A stretch of DNA of 64,000 bases. Source: Brachionus rotundiformis (lineage: Eukaryota > Rotifera > Eurotatoria > Ploima > Brachionidae). Both the position numbers and the translations under genes were made by a program. The stretch covers positions 80,177-144,176 of the forward strand of contig JAESIW010000136.1 of assembly GCA_016802295.1 (NCBI GenBank), in the 5' to 3' direction. Under the pieces are notes generated by a model, which was given only the letters and a program-made list of their open reading frames with translations, ran no database searches and was not told the origin of the DNA. Numbering within the stretch: position 1 is the stretch's first letter; every line of letters begins with the position of its first letter. This document shows positions 11,851-25,533 of the stretch, one piece after another.

Positions 11851-14800
11851 TTAAAATCTGACATTATATCGAGAATCTAAGTTTTTGCTTAAAAAATATT
11901 TTTTTTTCCTTGATCGATTTGCCAGAAGAATAAGGGAAATGATGAAAATCAAAAAGAAGGAAATACCAAAAGCAAGTAATAAAGGAAGCAAAATACTTGA
12001 GTTAGTATTTTGGTCAACGACATTTGGTCGTTGTGATATTTCCAAAGCATCAAATCCAATAAAAACATCATTTGGGGAAAATTTCTCTTTTCCGAATTCA
12101 ACAATTAGCTAAAGTAAAAATGTAAATAACAAAATTTAAAAAAATAAAATGAAAATGATACTTTTAAATTGCCTGAATTAGGCAAATAAAAAGAAAACAT
12201 CTTATTTTTCCAGATAATATCATTACTTATATCTTTAATGTCATATTGAACATTAAAAATATTATCTGTTAGTCGAATATTTGAGTCAAGCGTAACAAAA
12301 ATTCTAAGGAAATCATTACCAGAAAGACAATCATTTAAATAAGAATCACAAAACATCAACGTATTAAAAGATATATCAAAATAACCAGAATTAATATCGG
12401 GAAATGGAAAGACAAGAGAATTTTTGTAAGGAGAAGTTCCATTTGACAAAAAAAATGGTTTATCTGAACATTGCTTATATTCACCGTTTGAAATTGGGCA
12501 TTTTAAAAGACCGTCAATTGGAATACATTGTGAATACTGTTGTCCATTATAAAAAAAAGGATTCTGACATGGTTCATTTGAATCTTGGGGAATTCCTTAA
12601 AAAAAAAATAATGGAAAAAAAATTCATTACTAAAAAAATACCTTGAATAGAAAGAGAACTTCCGATAACTACATTGTTAGTGATAGGAAATGAAGCATTC
12701 ATTATAAGTGATGTATTTAGCGGTGCACATAATGAGATAAAATCGCATGTAATTTGAATTAATGAAAGAAATGAAGTAGAAGAAATGAATGGAAGAGTAG
12801 AAAGCAAAAACTGATCTGTGGTTGGAATATCAGTTACTTTAGTTCCACTTGATGAAAAACCTTGTCCTGTACCTCCATCAACAAATGTTGTGCTTTGCAT
12901 TGCAGAAAACTGATCTGTGGTTGGAATATCAGTTACTTTAGTTCCACTTGATGAAAAACCTTGTCCTGTACCTCCATCAACAAATGTTGTGCTTTGCATT
13001 GCAGAAAACTGATCTGTGGTTGGAATATCAGTTACTTTAGTTCCACTTGATGAAAAACCTTGTCCTGTACCTCCATCAACAAATGTTGTGCTTTGCATTG
13101 CAGAAAACTGATCTGTGGTTGGAATATCAGTTACTTTAGTTCCACTTGATGAAAAACCTTGTCCTGTACCTCCATCAACAAATGTTGTGCTTTGCATTGC
13201 AGAAAACTGATCTGTGGTTGGAATATCAGTTACTTTAGTTCCACTTGATGAAAAACCTTGTCCTGTACCTCCATCAACAAATGTTGTGCTTTGCATTGCA
13301 GAAAACTGATCTGTGGTTGGAATATCAGTTACTTTAGTTCCACTTGATGAAAAACCTTGTCCTGTACCTCCATCAACAAATGTTGTGCTTTGCATTGCAG
13401 AAAACTGATCTGTGGTTGGAATATCAGTTACTTTAGTTCCACTTGATGAAAAACCTTGTCCTGTACCTCCATCAACAAATGTTGTGCTTTGCATTGCAGA
13501 AAACTGATCTGTGGTTGGAATATCAGTTACTTTAGTTCCACTTGATGAAAAACCTTGTCCTGTACCTCCATCAACAAATGTTGTGCTTTGCATTGCAGAA
13601 AACTGATCTGTGGTTGGAATATCAGTTACTTTAGTTCCACTTGATGAAAAACCTTGTCCTGTACCTCCATCAACAAATGTTGTGCTTTGCATTGCAGAAA
13701 ACTGATCTGTGGTTGGAATATCAGTTACTTTAGTTCCACTTGATGAAAAACCTTGTCCTGTACCTCCATCAACAAATGTTGTGCTTTGCATTGCAGAAAA
13801 CTGATCTGTGGTTGGAATATCAGTTACTTTAGTTCCACTTGATGAAAAACCTTGTCCTGTACCTCCATCAACAAATGTTGTGCTTTGCATTGCAGAAAAC
13901 TGATCTGTGGTTGGAATATCAGTTACTTTAGTTCCACTTGATGAAAAACCTTGTCCTGTACCTCCATCAACAAATGTTGTGCTTTGCATTGCAGAAAACT
14001 GATCTGTGGTTGGAATATCAGTTACTTTAGTTCCACTTGATGAAAAACCTTGTCCTGTACCTCCATCAACAAATGTTGTGCTTTGCATTGCAGAAAACTG
14101 ATCTGTGGTTGGAATATCAGTTACTTTAGTTCCACTTGATGAAAAACCTTGTCCTGTACCTCCATCAACAAATGTTGTGCTTTGCATTGCAGAAAACTGA
14201 TCTGTGGTTGGAATATCAGTTACTTTAGTTCCACTTGATGAAAAACCTTGTCCTGTACCTCCATCAACAAATGTTGTGCTTTGCATTGCAGAAAACTGAT
14301 CTGTGGTTGGAATATCAGTTACTTTAGTTCCACTTGATGAAAAACCTTGTCCTGTACCTCCATCAACAAATGTTGTGCTTTGCATTGCAGAAAACTGATC
14401 TGTGGTTGGAATATCAGTTACTTTAGTTCCACTTGATGAAAAACCTTGTCCTGTACCTCCATCAACAAATGTTGTGCTTTGCATTGCAGAAAACTGATCT
14501 GTGGTTGGAATATCAGTTACTTTAGTTCCACTTGATGAAAAACCTTGTCCTGTACCTCCATCAACAAATGTTGTGCTTTGCATTGCAGAAAACTGATCTG
14601 TGGTTGGAATATCAGTTACTTTAGTTCCACTTGATGAAAAACCTTGTCCTGTACCTCCATCAACAAATGTTGTGCTTTGCATTGCAGAAAACTGATCTGT
14701 GGTTGGAATATCAGTTACTTTAGTTCCACTTGATGAAAAACCTTGTCCTGTACCTCCATCAACAAATGTTGTGCTTTGCATTGCAGAAAACTGATCTGTG

Positions 14801-15429
14801 GTTGGAATATCAGTTACTTTAGTTCCACTTGATGAAAAACCTTGTCCTGTACCTCCATCAACAAATGTTGTGCTTTGCATTGCAGAAAACTGATCTGTGG
14901 TTGGAATATCAGTTACTTTAGTTCCACTTGATGAAAAACCTTGTCCTGTACCTCCATCAACAAATGTTGTGCTTTGCATTGCAGAAAACTGATCTGTGGT
15001 TGGAATATCAGTTACTTTAGTTCCACTTGATGAAAAACCTTGTCCTGTACCTCCATCAACAAATGTTGTGCTTTGCATTGCAGAAAACTGATCTGTGGTT
15101 GGAATATCAGTTACTTTAGTTCCACTTGATGAAAAACCTTGTCCTGTACCTCCATCAACAAATGTTGTGCTTTGCATTGCAGAAAACTGATCTGTGGTTG
15201 GAATATCAGTTACTTTAGTTCCACTTGATGAAAAACCTTGTCCTGTACCTCCATCAACAAATGTTGTGCTTTGCATTGCAGAAAACTGATCTGTGGTTGG
15301 AATATCAGTTAAAGAATTTTCACTTGATGTTAAATCATTTTTAACATTTATAAATAAGTTTAAAAAAAAAATTATTTTGAATATTTTTGTCAAATTCTTC
15401 ATTTTTTCAAAGTAATTAAGTTTTTTCAT
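11851..15429 (-). CDS. Repeat-dominated single-pass membrane protein with FN2-like segment
   Basis: Three exons on the minus strand, 15429-12642, 12595-12162 and 12108-11851, split by 46- and 53-bp introns, give 1159 residues. Residues 1-30 form a basic then hydrophobic signal peptide. Residues 41-865 are 25 copies of a 33-residue unit containing TDIPTTDQFSAMQSTTF and DGGTGQGFSSSG, rich in Thr, Ser and Gly and so a likely O-glycosylated stalk. After them comes a non-repeat ectodomain that includes PC-x3-F-x-YNG-x2-Y-x2-C, resembling the start of a fibronectin type II module, and a stretch that could be MAM-like. A hydrophobic helix (about 1110-1135) and a short basic tail (NRSRKKK) end the protein. 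I do not recognise the gene as a whole; mucin-like surface or cuticle/glycocalyx protein is inference. Confidence 0.8.
12811..15300 (-). repeat. 99-bp coding minisatellite, 25 full units
   Basis: The unit beginning CTGATCTGTGGTTGG recurs every 99 bases from 12811 to 15286, that is 25 complete periods plus a partial one. By eye the copies are identical in DNA, including silent positions. The period is a multiple of three, so copy changes keep the frame of the gene that holds it. Confidence 0.97.
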
Positions 15430-18400
15430 TTATTCTTTTTATAATTTTTAAATTTTTTATCTTTTTCATTAATTGATATGGTTTATTTAATTTTTATGTT
15501 TTTTTTTTTAATTTATAGTTTTCGATAATTACCTTGTATTTTTTTTCTTATCGGTAATTTTTTAATTGCAGTGTTTTTTTCTTAAATCTTATTTAATATC
15601 TTTTATGATCGTCAACTTTTTTTTTTAATGGGGTAGAATTTTTAAATGAAGAGGTTCATGTTATTATGATCTTTAACAAAGATCAAATGCAATGTGGTAA
15701 AATAAAATATTGTTGTAAATGAAAAAAATTCGAAATGATTGCCCTGTTTGGCTGAACAATTTAAAGAATGAGTATTGAATTATTTGTATCATTAATCAGA
15801 AAAAAGAATTAAAGTTAATCCACACATTGGAATAAACCAAACCATAGAAAAAAGTTAAGCGGGCGAAATTTTTTTTGGATTCATTCACAATTCAAAGCAA
15901 AAAAAAGTTTTAATTTTAAACAAACAAAAAAATTTAAATTTAAAAGCGGATAATTTAACAATATAATAAATACAAAATAATAAAAACCATTCAAATATTG
16001 TTAAGTATTTTATTTTTTATTTTTGTCGATTTATGTTTGTATAATAATTTCTTGATTTAATAAACCATTCTGTTAAATTTTCTTAGGGTTGGGACATTTG
16101 ATTTTAATTGAAGACTTTAAATACTCTTTTATTCTTTATTTGGCAAGCAAAAGTTATTATTAAAAACTGCCCAAGAAAGCCGATAAATATCCAACAACAA
16201 AAAAACCTTATATTCAAAACTAATAAAAGTTGTTGAATTTAAAATATAGACCTTTTGCAATCAATGACACTTTTAAAAGCCTTATTGCATACAAAGTTGA
16301 TCAATTACTCTTAAAGCTTATTATTGCTATTATTATTATTATTGTGTGTAAAGTAAAATTGCTAATTTTGTGATACAAGGTTGTTTTTTTTTAATTGGTA
16401 ATAGTAAAAAAAGACAATTTTTTTATTAAAATTTAAAAAAAGAAAAAAAAAATTAATTTAGCATTCAAATCATGCAATTAAGGTGTAAAAAGATTAGCTG
16501 AAGAGAGTGGCATTTTGGCAAAATATCGAGTGACTTTTATTTGTGATTGGGATTATTTGTCTAAAGCACCTTTTTCAATAAATGTCTGATTCACAAGCAA
16601 ACTTTACGACTGCCAAATTACTATTTACAACAGGTAATCCATTCAGATAAAAACTAAAAAGCGCTTTTGTTCTGTTCATAGACACATCTTCGAGTATCTC
16701 AAATATTTAAAAGGCAAATCAAGGATTAGCTAATTTGCATAATTATTTTATTTAAAGATAATTAAATTTAAAAAAAATTCAAAATTTTATTTTAAAATAA
16801 ATATCATAAACTGATTCAAAGAGGTTCTTCAATGAGTACAGTTTATTTTTTTCTGTTATCTAGAATCAAGATTACTCAGCATGATAATTCACTTCAATTA
16901 ATCAAGCGACACAATTCAATTCAATTGAGTTTCATTATTCTCTTTGAATTCAGTAGGGACATGTGATAACAAAATTAAATTAAAATTTGCATTTATCGGT
17001 CTGAAAGTTTTTTTCATCTTTGACACAAATTCACTTGTCTTGGTGAAATCTTGATTACCTGTTCAGATGATATCGACAGATCTAGCGATAACTGGTTTTT
17101 ATCGGTTGCCATAATACAATAAGTTTTCTCTTAAAACAAAAGCCCTAATTTTAGTTTTTTGTACAAAATTTAACTTTGGCAAATATTTAAAATTTAAATC
17201 CAATTTTATTCAAAATAGAAAATAAAATTGGCTCACTCAACAATAAACTTCAATTTATACACAAATATTTAAAAAATAATTTTTCTTTTTTTTTGTTCAA
17301 TTCAAATAGCACTTATTTGTACTTGATATTTTTTCTTATCAGTACAATTAATTCTTTTAATTTAACAAGGATTTCAAATTTAAATTTTAATCTCATTGTT
17401 AGATAAATGGAATTAGACAAGAAAAAAAAAGAAAAATCTTTCCAAAATTAATTTTTAGAATATTTTCATTTAGCCAAAATTCTAATTTAGGATCTTGGGA
17501 TAGCTATTTGGCATTTTTTAATAAAGATTATTTTAAACCAACCATTCGCTTTATGAAATTTTTGCCTAATTACTTAACATTTTACAATGCATATCAATCA
17601 AAATTTTTCAATCAGATATCATTCTATTATCAATTTAAGGCCAACACAAAACTCATACACTCAACAATCTTGGCCAAAAATATTCTCGCCAATTTTTTTC
17701 GGCCTGTAATTCGATACCATACCAAAAAAGCCATGAATACTTAACCAAATCAAACGTGATGTCTCCAAAGCACTATCAGGAATATGTTATTAACCGGGTA
17801 TCCAAAATTTACTTAGTGACGAAATAGACCGAGTATTTTAAAGCCTAAATCTTTTTAAAAGGATCATAAATCTTTCAACAATTTACGAGATAAGAGATTT
17901 TATTACCAAAAAGTGTTGCTAATCAGTTAAGCGACCATATGCTTGTTCTTAGCGGTATTCTCGGATAGTAATTACGTAACATAATTTTGTTCATTAAAAT
18001 TTTATTTATTTTAGATAATATCATAAAAAATTGAAAATTTAAAATTATGGTAATAAAAAAGTTACAATGATATTTTAGTTTAATAGAAATGTCCGTTCTT
18101 AAGTTTGGAAAAGTAATTTTGGTTTTTAACCTTTGGATTTATTGTTTGGAAAATAAGATTGGCACAATAAGGCATAAAAAAAAGATATAATTTTCAAATT
18201 TTGAAATTGTTTTTGTACAAAAAAATTGTTAAATGGTCTTTTAATTTAAGCCTCTCGTTCAGCTTTAGATGAAATTAGAATAAAAAATAAAGCTTAAATT
18301 TTAAATGAGTCGAATTTCAAATAAAAAGGTAAATTTGGGACTATTAAAATTTATGCTACCAGAAGATAAGTCGGTGCGTAATTTGATAATTTAGGCAAAT

Positions 18401-18739
18401 AGTTTTAAAAACTCAATTTTGGTTTATTGGACTTTTAAAACAATTTTAGGGACAAGAGAAATTTATTTTTATTTTTTTATAAAGTTAATTAAATATGATT
18501 CTAAACTATCCATAGCGAAAAGCCTTTTTTAAAAATCCTTCTATTTAAAAAAAAAAAAAACTATAGAATTTTCTTATTCACAGATAACCTTTTAAAATAT
18601 ATTCTTATAACAATTTAAACAATATATCAAATAACACAACTAATATATTAAAATTAAATCATTTTGTTATTTTTAGATAAGAAAAATAAAATAGTTTGAC
18701 TCTTGAAAATAAAAAAGCGAATATTTTTTTTTTGTGAAA
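15430..18739. other. Large intergenic region, no gene seen
   Basis: About 3.3 kb between the repeat protein (minus) and innexin (plus), so it holds two divergent promoters. It is AT-rich with a short ATT/TTA run near 16325. A 78-codon open frame at 17508 starts with TTG, has no recognised relatives and no splice context, and I do not call it. A slightly GC-richer patch lies at 16490-16640, ending in a possible donor (CAG|GTAATC at 16633), and could be an untranslated exon. Confidence 0.5.
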
Positions 18740-20073
18740 ATGATGTTAGGGTCGGTAATTGGTGAAGTGCGTTCGATTGTTAATAAGCATGATGATGATA
18801 TTGTTGATAGATATAACCATCGTTATACGGTCATAGCTCTGGCCATATTTATTTTTGTTATTGCCAGCAAACAGTACTTTGGAGAGCCGATTACTTGGTA
18901 AAATTATTAAATAAAAATAGAAAAGTATAAAATATTAATTTAAGCTGGACTCCGGCTCAGTTCACTGGCTCTCACAATTCATATGCAAACACAATATGGT
19001 AAAGTTATTATAACATGTAAAAAAGAATTAATTTTTCTTAAAGTTGGACACAGGGAACGTATCCAGTAGGAGGAGACCAGCCCTATCACACAGTGGATAG
19101 GACAAAAGTTCTGCCCTATTACCAATGGGTTCCGTTTATTTTGTTATTTCAGGCAGCGTGCTTCATGATTCCAAATCTTATCTGGCACACATTTAGTAAA
19201 TCGGCAGGAATTGATATTACTTCTCTGGGACAAAATGCCAGCGCTTTGGACAATTTTGATTTAGAAAGTAGAGAAAAGACCATAAACCAAATAGCAAGAC
19301 ACATTCACATAGCTATTAGTTCAAAGTATGACTATTTGCCAACATTTAAAAAATTTAATCTCAGAGACCGATTGCCAATAGGTCGTCGGCATGGAAATTA
19401 CCTCTTTGTAGTCTACTTGCTGGTCAAAATGATCTACATACTAAACATATTTGCCCAATTGATCTTAATGGACTCGTTTTTTGGCTTCAAGTACCATTCG
19501 TATGGACTGGACTTTTTGAAAAAATTTCTCATGGGCGACGACTATTCGAGGATAGACAGAGCTTTTCCACGCGTAACATTTTGTGATTTTAGAATAAGAA
19601 ACTTGGCAGATAACATTCATCAGCATAGTGTACAATGCGCTTTGCCAATCAATCTATTTAATGAAAAGTTTTTCATTTGCTTATGGTTTTGGCTAATTTT
19701 TTTGGCCATGGTTACCATATTTAACTTTTTCTCATGGTTGAAGATTGTTTTCACTGGCTATAGGAAAAATACAATAGCCAAGTATCTCAAGTCTTTGAAA
19801 AAATTGGGAAGCTCGGAAAAAGACAAAGAAATGCTGGATACTTTTGTGAGTGATTATTGTCACTTGGATGGCGCATTTATTTTCAATCTGTTGAGAAGAA
19901 ACAGCAATTATATCACTACTTCGGAGATAATTAGTGCCTTGTATGAAAGATATTCTCGTGATTACACTCGTCCGCCAAGAAGATCCATTGTCATGAGTGC
20001 TTATGACAAGGACGATGTGGAAATAAATCTAGAAACTGATGAATATGATGAGAAAATACCATTTAAAAGATAA
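18740..20073 (+). CDS. Innexin (gap junction protein)
   Basis: Exons 18740-18897, 18945-18998 and 19044-20073, with introns of 47 and 45 bp, give 413 residues. Innexins form intercellular channels in invertebrates. Both introns split a codon for an extracellular-loop cysteine (C53 and C71), producing the expected C-W-T-P...C-W-T-Q-G-T-Y spacing. The hallmark YYQWVPFILLFQA follows, before the second helix, and the second extracellular loop again has two cysteines (FCDF...VQCALP). Four transmembrane helices and a cytoplasmic tail of ordinary length are visible. Two ATGs are adjacent at the start (18740 and 18743); the first is used here. Which innexin paralogue this is cannot be told from the window. 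Confidence 0.97.
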
Positions 20074-20830
20074 ACAAGTATTAATTTAGAAAAATTCTTT
20101 CCTAAAACATGTTTTGGTGATTTTTATCTATATAAGTAGAAATTTAAGATTTTGAAAATAATCTTACAACGAAAAATTATTTTTTAGGTTAAGTTGATTC
20201 CAAAATATCAACTTAAATTTAGTTTTCTTATATTTTTTTAAAAAATTTTATCATTTATATTTTTTTAAATATACAAGATATTTTATAGAATAAATTTATT
20301 TATTAAAACATAATTTTTTTTAGTCTTTAAAATCAATTTTCGAAGATTTTAGTTGAAAATTAAATATTACTCTAAATTTCTAAAAAACAACGAAATGCTT
20401 ATGTTTATTTATAAATATCAATAAATAAATTAAAGATAACAATGAAAATTTTCAAATTAGATTATCAATACTACGAACATTATGAAAGTAAATACTACAG
20501 AAAAGGAAAAAAGTTAAGCAGTATGGAAAGAAAGGAAGTAAGGAAAACACTCAGGTAAGGAAATGAATGGTGAAGAATAGCTGAATCCAAAAGAAAATAT
20601 AAAAAAAAGAAGTAAATAAAAAACCAGAGAGTATTTCAATTTACACCAAACTTTGGAATGAACCAAAGACTCCATAGAAAAACGACGAAAATAATTTCAA
20701 CCAGCATTCAGTCTTTGATCACCAGGAACTCATTTAAATAAAGGGAAGATGAAATTGAATGGAAATCAATAAAAAATTAAAATAAATAATTGATTTATAC
20801 AATTGAGAAAATTGTTCATATATTATTTAC
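20074..20830. other. Intergenic before assembly gap
   Basis: AT-rich sequence; 20440-20770 is purine-rich (many GGAAA/AAGGAA) and less T-rich than its surroundings, without an open frame. Confidence 0.5.
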
Positions 20831-21518
20831 NNNNNNNNNNNNNNNNNNNNNNNNNNNNNNNNNNNNNNNNNNNNNNNNNNNNNNNNNNNNNNNNNNNNNN
20901 NNNNNNNNNNNNNNNNNNNNNNNNNNNNNNNNNNNNNNNNNNNNNNNNNNNNNNNNNNNNNNNNNNNNNNNNNNNNNNNNNNNNNNNNNNNNNNNNNNNN
21001 NNNNNNNNNNNNNNNNNNNNNNNNNNNNNNNNNNNNNNNNNNNNNNNNNNNNNNNNNNNNNNNNNNNNNNNNNNNNNNNNNNNNNNNNNNNNNNNNNNNN
21101 NNNNNNNNNNNNNNNNNNNNNNNNNNNNNNNNNNNNNNNNNNNNNNNNNNNNNNNNNNNNNNNNNNNNNNNNNNNNNNNNNNNNNNNNNNNNNNNNNNNN
21201 NNNNNNNNNNNNNNNNNNNNNNNNNNNNNNNNNNNNNNNNNNNNNNNNNNNNNNNNNNNNNNNNNNNNNNNNNNNNNNNNNNNNNNNNNNNNNNNNNNNN
21301 NNNNNNNNNNNNNNNNNNNNNNNNNNNNNNNNNNNNNNNNNNNNNNNNNNNNNNNNNNNNNNNNNNNNNNNNNNNNNNNNNNNNNNNNNNNNNNNNNNNN
21401 NNNNNNNNNNNNNNNNNNNNNNNNNNNNNNNNNNNNNNNNNNNNNNNNNNNNNNNNNNNNNNNNNNNNNNNNNNNNNNNNNNNNNNNNNNNNNNNNNNNN
21501 NNNNNNNNNNNNNNNNNN
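20831..21518. other. Assembly gap (688 N)
   Basis: A run of 688 undetermined bases. Any open frame spanning it is an artefact of unread sequence. Confidence 1.
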
Positions 21519-23222
21519 GATAAAATTTTATATTAATACCTCCTCAAGAAGAAAAAAAAGTGTTTTATCTTTTTTTTCAATTATTCAGTTAATGAAATAA
21601 TTAGAGAAAAAATTTTTTGTTTTAAATTGTTATCGTTTTTTATCTAAATTTTGATTGAATTTTTTATAATTGTTTTTTTTTTTTTGGTAAATAAATTACA
21701 ATTTTAATAAATAAATATTTAAATTGTTTGAATAAATTTTATATTAAAAATAAATTCGATTCTTAATTAAAATAATTATATTTAATAATTCAGATTCTCA
21801 ATTTCGAATTTTTTATTATTACGTCTTTTTTAAATTCATTTAAAAAAGCTTTTTCCAACAAGTGACTTTATCCATTTTGAATTAGAGAACAAATTTATTC
21901 CTAATTGATTTTATGGTTTAATATATTGGATCCTCTTTTCATAGATAATTAGAAATATTTTAATTTTGTTTTTACTTATCTTTTCATCAAGTTCTTTTTT
22001 GTTTTAAGAAGTTCAAAAATTTAAATTATTTCTCTTTATTATTATTCTTTTTTATTTTACAAGTGCAAAAAATATTATTTTTAGATTAATAACTATGTAT
22101 TGTCTCAATATTTCAATCATGAATGCCTTATCGAGACAAAATTACATATTTCTCCGAACAAATTTTTCTGAAATTAGTTACACAATTAAAAATTTCTCAT
22201 TTAAAAGACTTTATTGATTTATTAATTAAAAATAGAATTTCATTTAATAATTTTTAATCATCTTTTATCTTTTTTAAATCTTAATTTACAATATTTAATA
22301 CTTTTAACTAGGTTTTAATTGATTCATGATGAAATCACTAAAACTCTCTTCCTTTATTAAGTTAAATTACGCATTCTTAAGCTTGAATGAGTATCCTATA
22401 ATTTACCAATTTTATAAATTGGCAAACGCCTTGCTGAACATTAATTTAATTCTGGCTTAAATGACAACACTTGAACATTTCATTATTATTTGCTATAGAA
22501 TATTAGCAAGCCGAATAGTGTAACTTTCACCGAAGTTTACTTAAGATCAGACTGAACAAATAATTAATAAGCTTATAATGTCGAAATTCTATAAAAAATC
22601 AATAACTCTTATTAAAATTAATTAGCTATACTAAACACAAAATCGGATCATTTGCCATAAAGATCTAATGGAACCTAATCAGCCACCTATATTAAGATAT
22701 TGTATTATTAGCGTGCATCAGGCAACCTGTATATCTTGAGTAATAGTAAAGGCAAAAATATTAATTATTAATTAGCAGTATATCATTTTATTTGCTTTTT
22801 TTATTTGGCAGTTGTCTTTTTTTCCCACTTTATTAATTAAGAATTTTTTTAATCATCATAATTCATTATAATTTTTTTGTCGAACCGAGAACAATTTGTT
22901 TGGAAATATTCTCGGAGTCGTCTCATTCTGCCGAATTAAGTTCGATTTTTCAAAAAAAAAAAGAATTAATTGTTAAAATGAAGAAAATTAAAGACAAATA
23001 TTGGATATAAAACTTGGCTGTTTGTAAAGAATTAAGCTGAAATTCTATTATGCAACAATAATAATAGAAAAATTCTTCTCTTATTATTAATAGTTATTTC
23101 TTGGCACAAATTGTGAGTGTCTCTTAAAAAATTTTCCTTTTTTATTTTTTCTAATTAGTTTGGTAATCCGAGGCTTGACAAACAATTTCAAGTTTTTTAA
23201 TTTTTTGGTTAATTATTTAGAA
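21519..23222. other. Intergenic, upstream of choline transporter
   Basis: AT-rich with no coding signal. It includes the likely promoter of SLC5A7. A 7-bp inverted repeat CCGAGAA/TTCTCGG (22885-22891 and 22909-22915) is the only structured element I noticed. Confidence 0.5.
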
Positions 23223-25533
23223 ATGACAATGTATATTGGTGGTATTATATCGGTGATTATATTTTATTTGATAATACTTGGAGTTGGTATATGGGCTGGT
23301 AAAAAGCAAAAATGCACCGAAAAAGAACCCGACACGGAAGAAATAATGCTTGCTGGTCGCAACATTGGTCTCATTGTTGGAATATTTACAATGACTGGTA
23401 ACTAATAACTATGGTCAAATTAGAAAAACTTTTATCAGTTACAAAAATATTTACAAAAATCAATATTTGAGTACTTAATAATTATTTTCCTTCAGGACTA
23501 GTTTATTCATATTAATCAGCTTAGATTAAGGGTTCCTGAACATTTTATCATTTTTTTGATAGGATTTATTTTTGGTCATGTAATTATCCAATATAGCAAT
23601 CTATATAATAATAGGAACGATGATGGTTAAATTTTTTGCAGGTTCATTAGCGACTAAATTAAAAAAAAAATTAGTCAATAATTATTTTCTTATAGATTTT
23701 TTCCAATTTTTGACGCAAGTTGGATCTAATAACAATAACAAATAAATAATTAATATTTTTAAATTACTTTTTGACGGTAATCTCGTTTTAGATATTTAAA
23801 TTATATATTTGATAAATTTAATTATCATCGAACTATTTGAACTTAAATTAAAACTTTAACTTAGAGCTACATTCTATTTAGGAATTATGTTAAATTATAA
23901 ATTAAAAAAGCTTGGCTAATAAAGCTGCTTTAAGCTACATGGGTTGGTGGAGGCTTCATAAATGGAGCAGCAGAAATGGTTTACTCAACTGGGTTGGTAT
24001 GGTGCCAAGCTCCGTTGGGCTACGCCCTTAGCTTGGTATTTGGAGGATTTTTGTTCGCTCGTAAGATGAGAAGAGAAGGCTATGTGACAATGATTGATCC
24101 ATTTCAACGCAAGTATGGTGAAAGAATGGGTGGTCTGTTGTTCATACCAGCTCTGTTGGGAGAAATTTTCTGGACAGCAGCTATTTTATCAGCTCTGGGT
24201 GGAACAATATCAGTTATCATGAAACTAGACAACACTACTTCAATCATAGTATCGGCAATCATTGTGGTAATTTATACTCTTTTTGGCGGCCTATACTCAG
24301 TAGCCTACACTGATGTGGTTCAATTATTTTGCATATTTGTTGGATTGGTATTTAAATCTAAAATAAACAAAAATAAAAATAAAAGATAAATTTTTAGATT
24401 TTGTGTATTCCTTTTGCAATCAGCCACGAAGCTGTATCTGGATTTTTTGCAATAGATAAAGACATCATTGGTGAAGTAAAATCCATAGATATATGCTACT
24501 ACATCGATCTAATGTTGGTGTTGGTTTTTGGCGGAATACCTTGGCAAGTATATTTTCAGAGAGTCTTGTCAGCCAAAACAGAAAAAAGCGCCATGTATTT
24601 ATCCTACATAGCTGCAGTTGGTTGCTTTGTAGCCGGAATTCCACCAATAGTTATTGGTGTAATTGCCAAATCAACAAGTAAATAAAAACTAACCTAAAAA
24701 TTGTATTCAAAATTATTTTTATCTAAGACTGGACAATGACTGACTATGGTGGTACATTGCCAATTCCGCCTCAAGATCAAAAGCTTATTCTACCATTGGT
24801 TATTCAGTATTTGACACCATCATTAGTATCATTTTTTGGTCTGGGGGCTATATCGGCCGCAGTTATGTCTTCAGCCGACTCGAGTGTGCTCAGTGCCAGC
24901 TCAATGTTTGCTCGGAATATCTGGAAATTAGTATTTAGACAAAAAGCTAGCGAAAAAGAAATACTATGGGTTATGAGATTTGGAATATTTTTTGTTGCTT
25001 CTTTGGCAACTATAATGGGAATAACAATTACATCAGTTTATGGTCTTTGGTTTTTATGCTCTGATCTTGTCTATGTAGTTCTTTTCCCGCAATTATTCAG
25101 CGTAGTGTACATCAAAGACACAAATACATATGGATCTATGGTAGCTTACTGGGTTGGTATCCTGCTCAGACTGTCAGGAGGCGAGCCATTGTTCAACTTG
25201 CCTCCATTGATCAAATTTCCCCTATTTGACGAAGCGAACAATGTTCAAAGATTTCCATTTAGGACAACCAGTATGCTGATCAGCTTCATTCTTAACATAT
25301 CAGTTTCATATCTTACCAAATTTCTTTTCGAAAATGAGTACTTAAGAAAAGAATATGACATTTTTAAGTGTGTCACTAATATACCTATTGAATCAATAGC
25401 TTTGAAAGACAGTGTAACTGTAGATGAATTTTCAAGGCTAAATGTGAGTGTGAACAATGCACTTAAATACACAAATGAAGATTTACCAAACATGGTCAAA
25501 GACGAAAACCAGCAAAAATCAAGTCAAAATTAA
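23223..25533 (+). CDS. SLC5A7: High-affinity choline transporter (CHT1 type)
   Basis: Four exons, 23223-23397, 23935-24347, 24398-24677 and 24728-25533, encode about 557 residues (human CHT1: 580). It is a sodium- and chloride-dependent symporter of the SLC5 family that reloads choline into cholinergic nerve endings, so the gene marks cholinergic neurons. Conservation is extensive: GIWAG in helix 1, TATWVGGGFINGAAE across the first junction, GYVTMIDPFQRKYG, GGLYSVAYTDVVQLF, GGIPWQVYFQRVLS, and SAAVMSSADSSVLSASSMFARN. Introns 2 and 3 are 50 bp each but intron 1 is 537 bp. ATG 23223 is chosen because the frame upstream has no other ATG and M-T-M-Y-I-G-G fits the family start. Confidence 0.97.

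Noticed and set aside
16321..16345. ATT/TTA run as a functional microsatellite
   Set aside because: Only a few units long in AT-rich DNA; no special significance.
17508..17744. 78-codon open frame on the plus strand
   Set aside because: Starts with TTG, Phe/Ile/Lys/Asn-rich, no splice context, no recognisable family; likely chance in AT-rich DNA.
20790..21600. Two overlapping open frames of about 250 codons
   Set aside because: They consist almost entirely of undetermined bases in the assembly gap.
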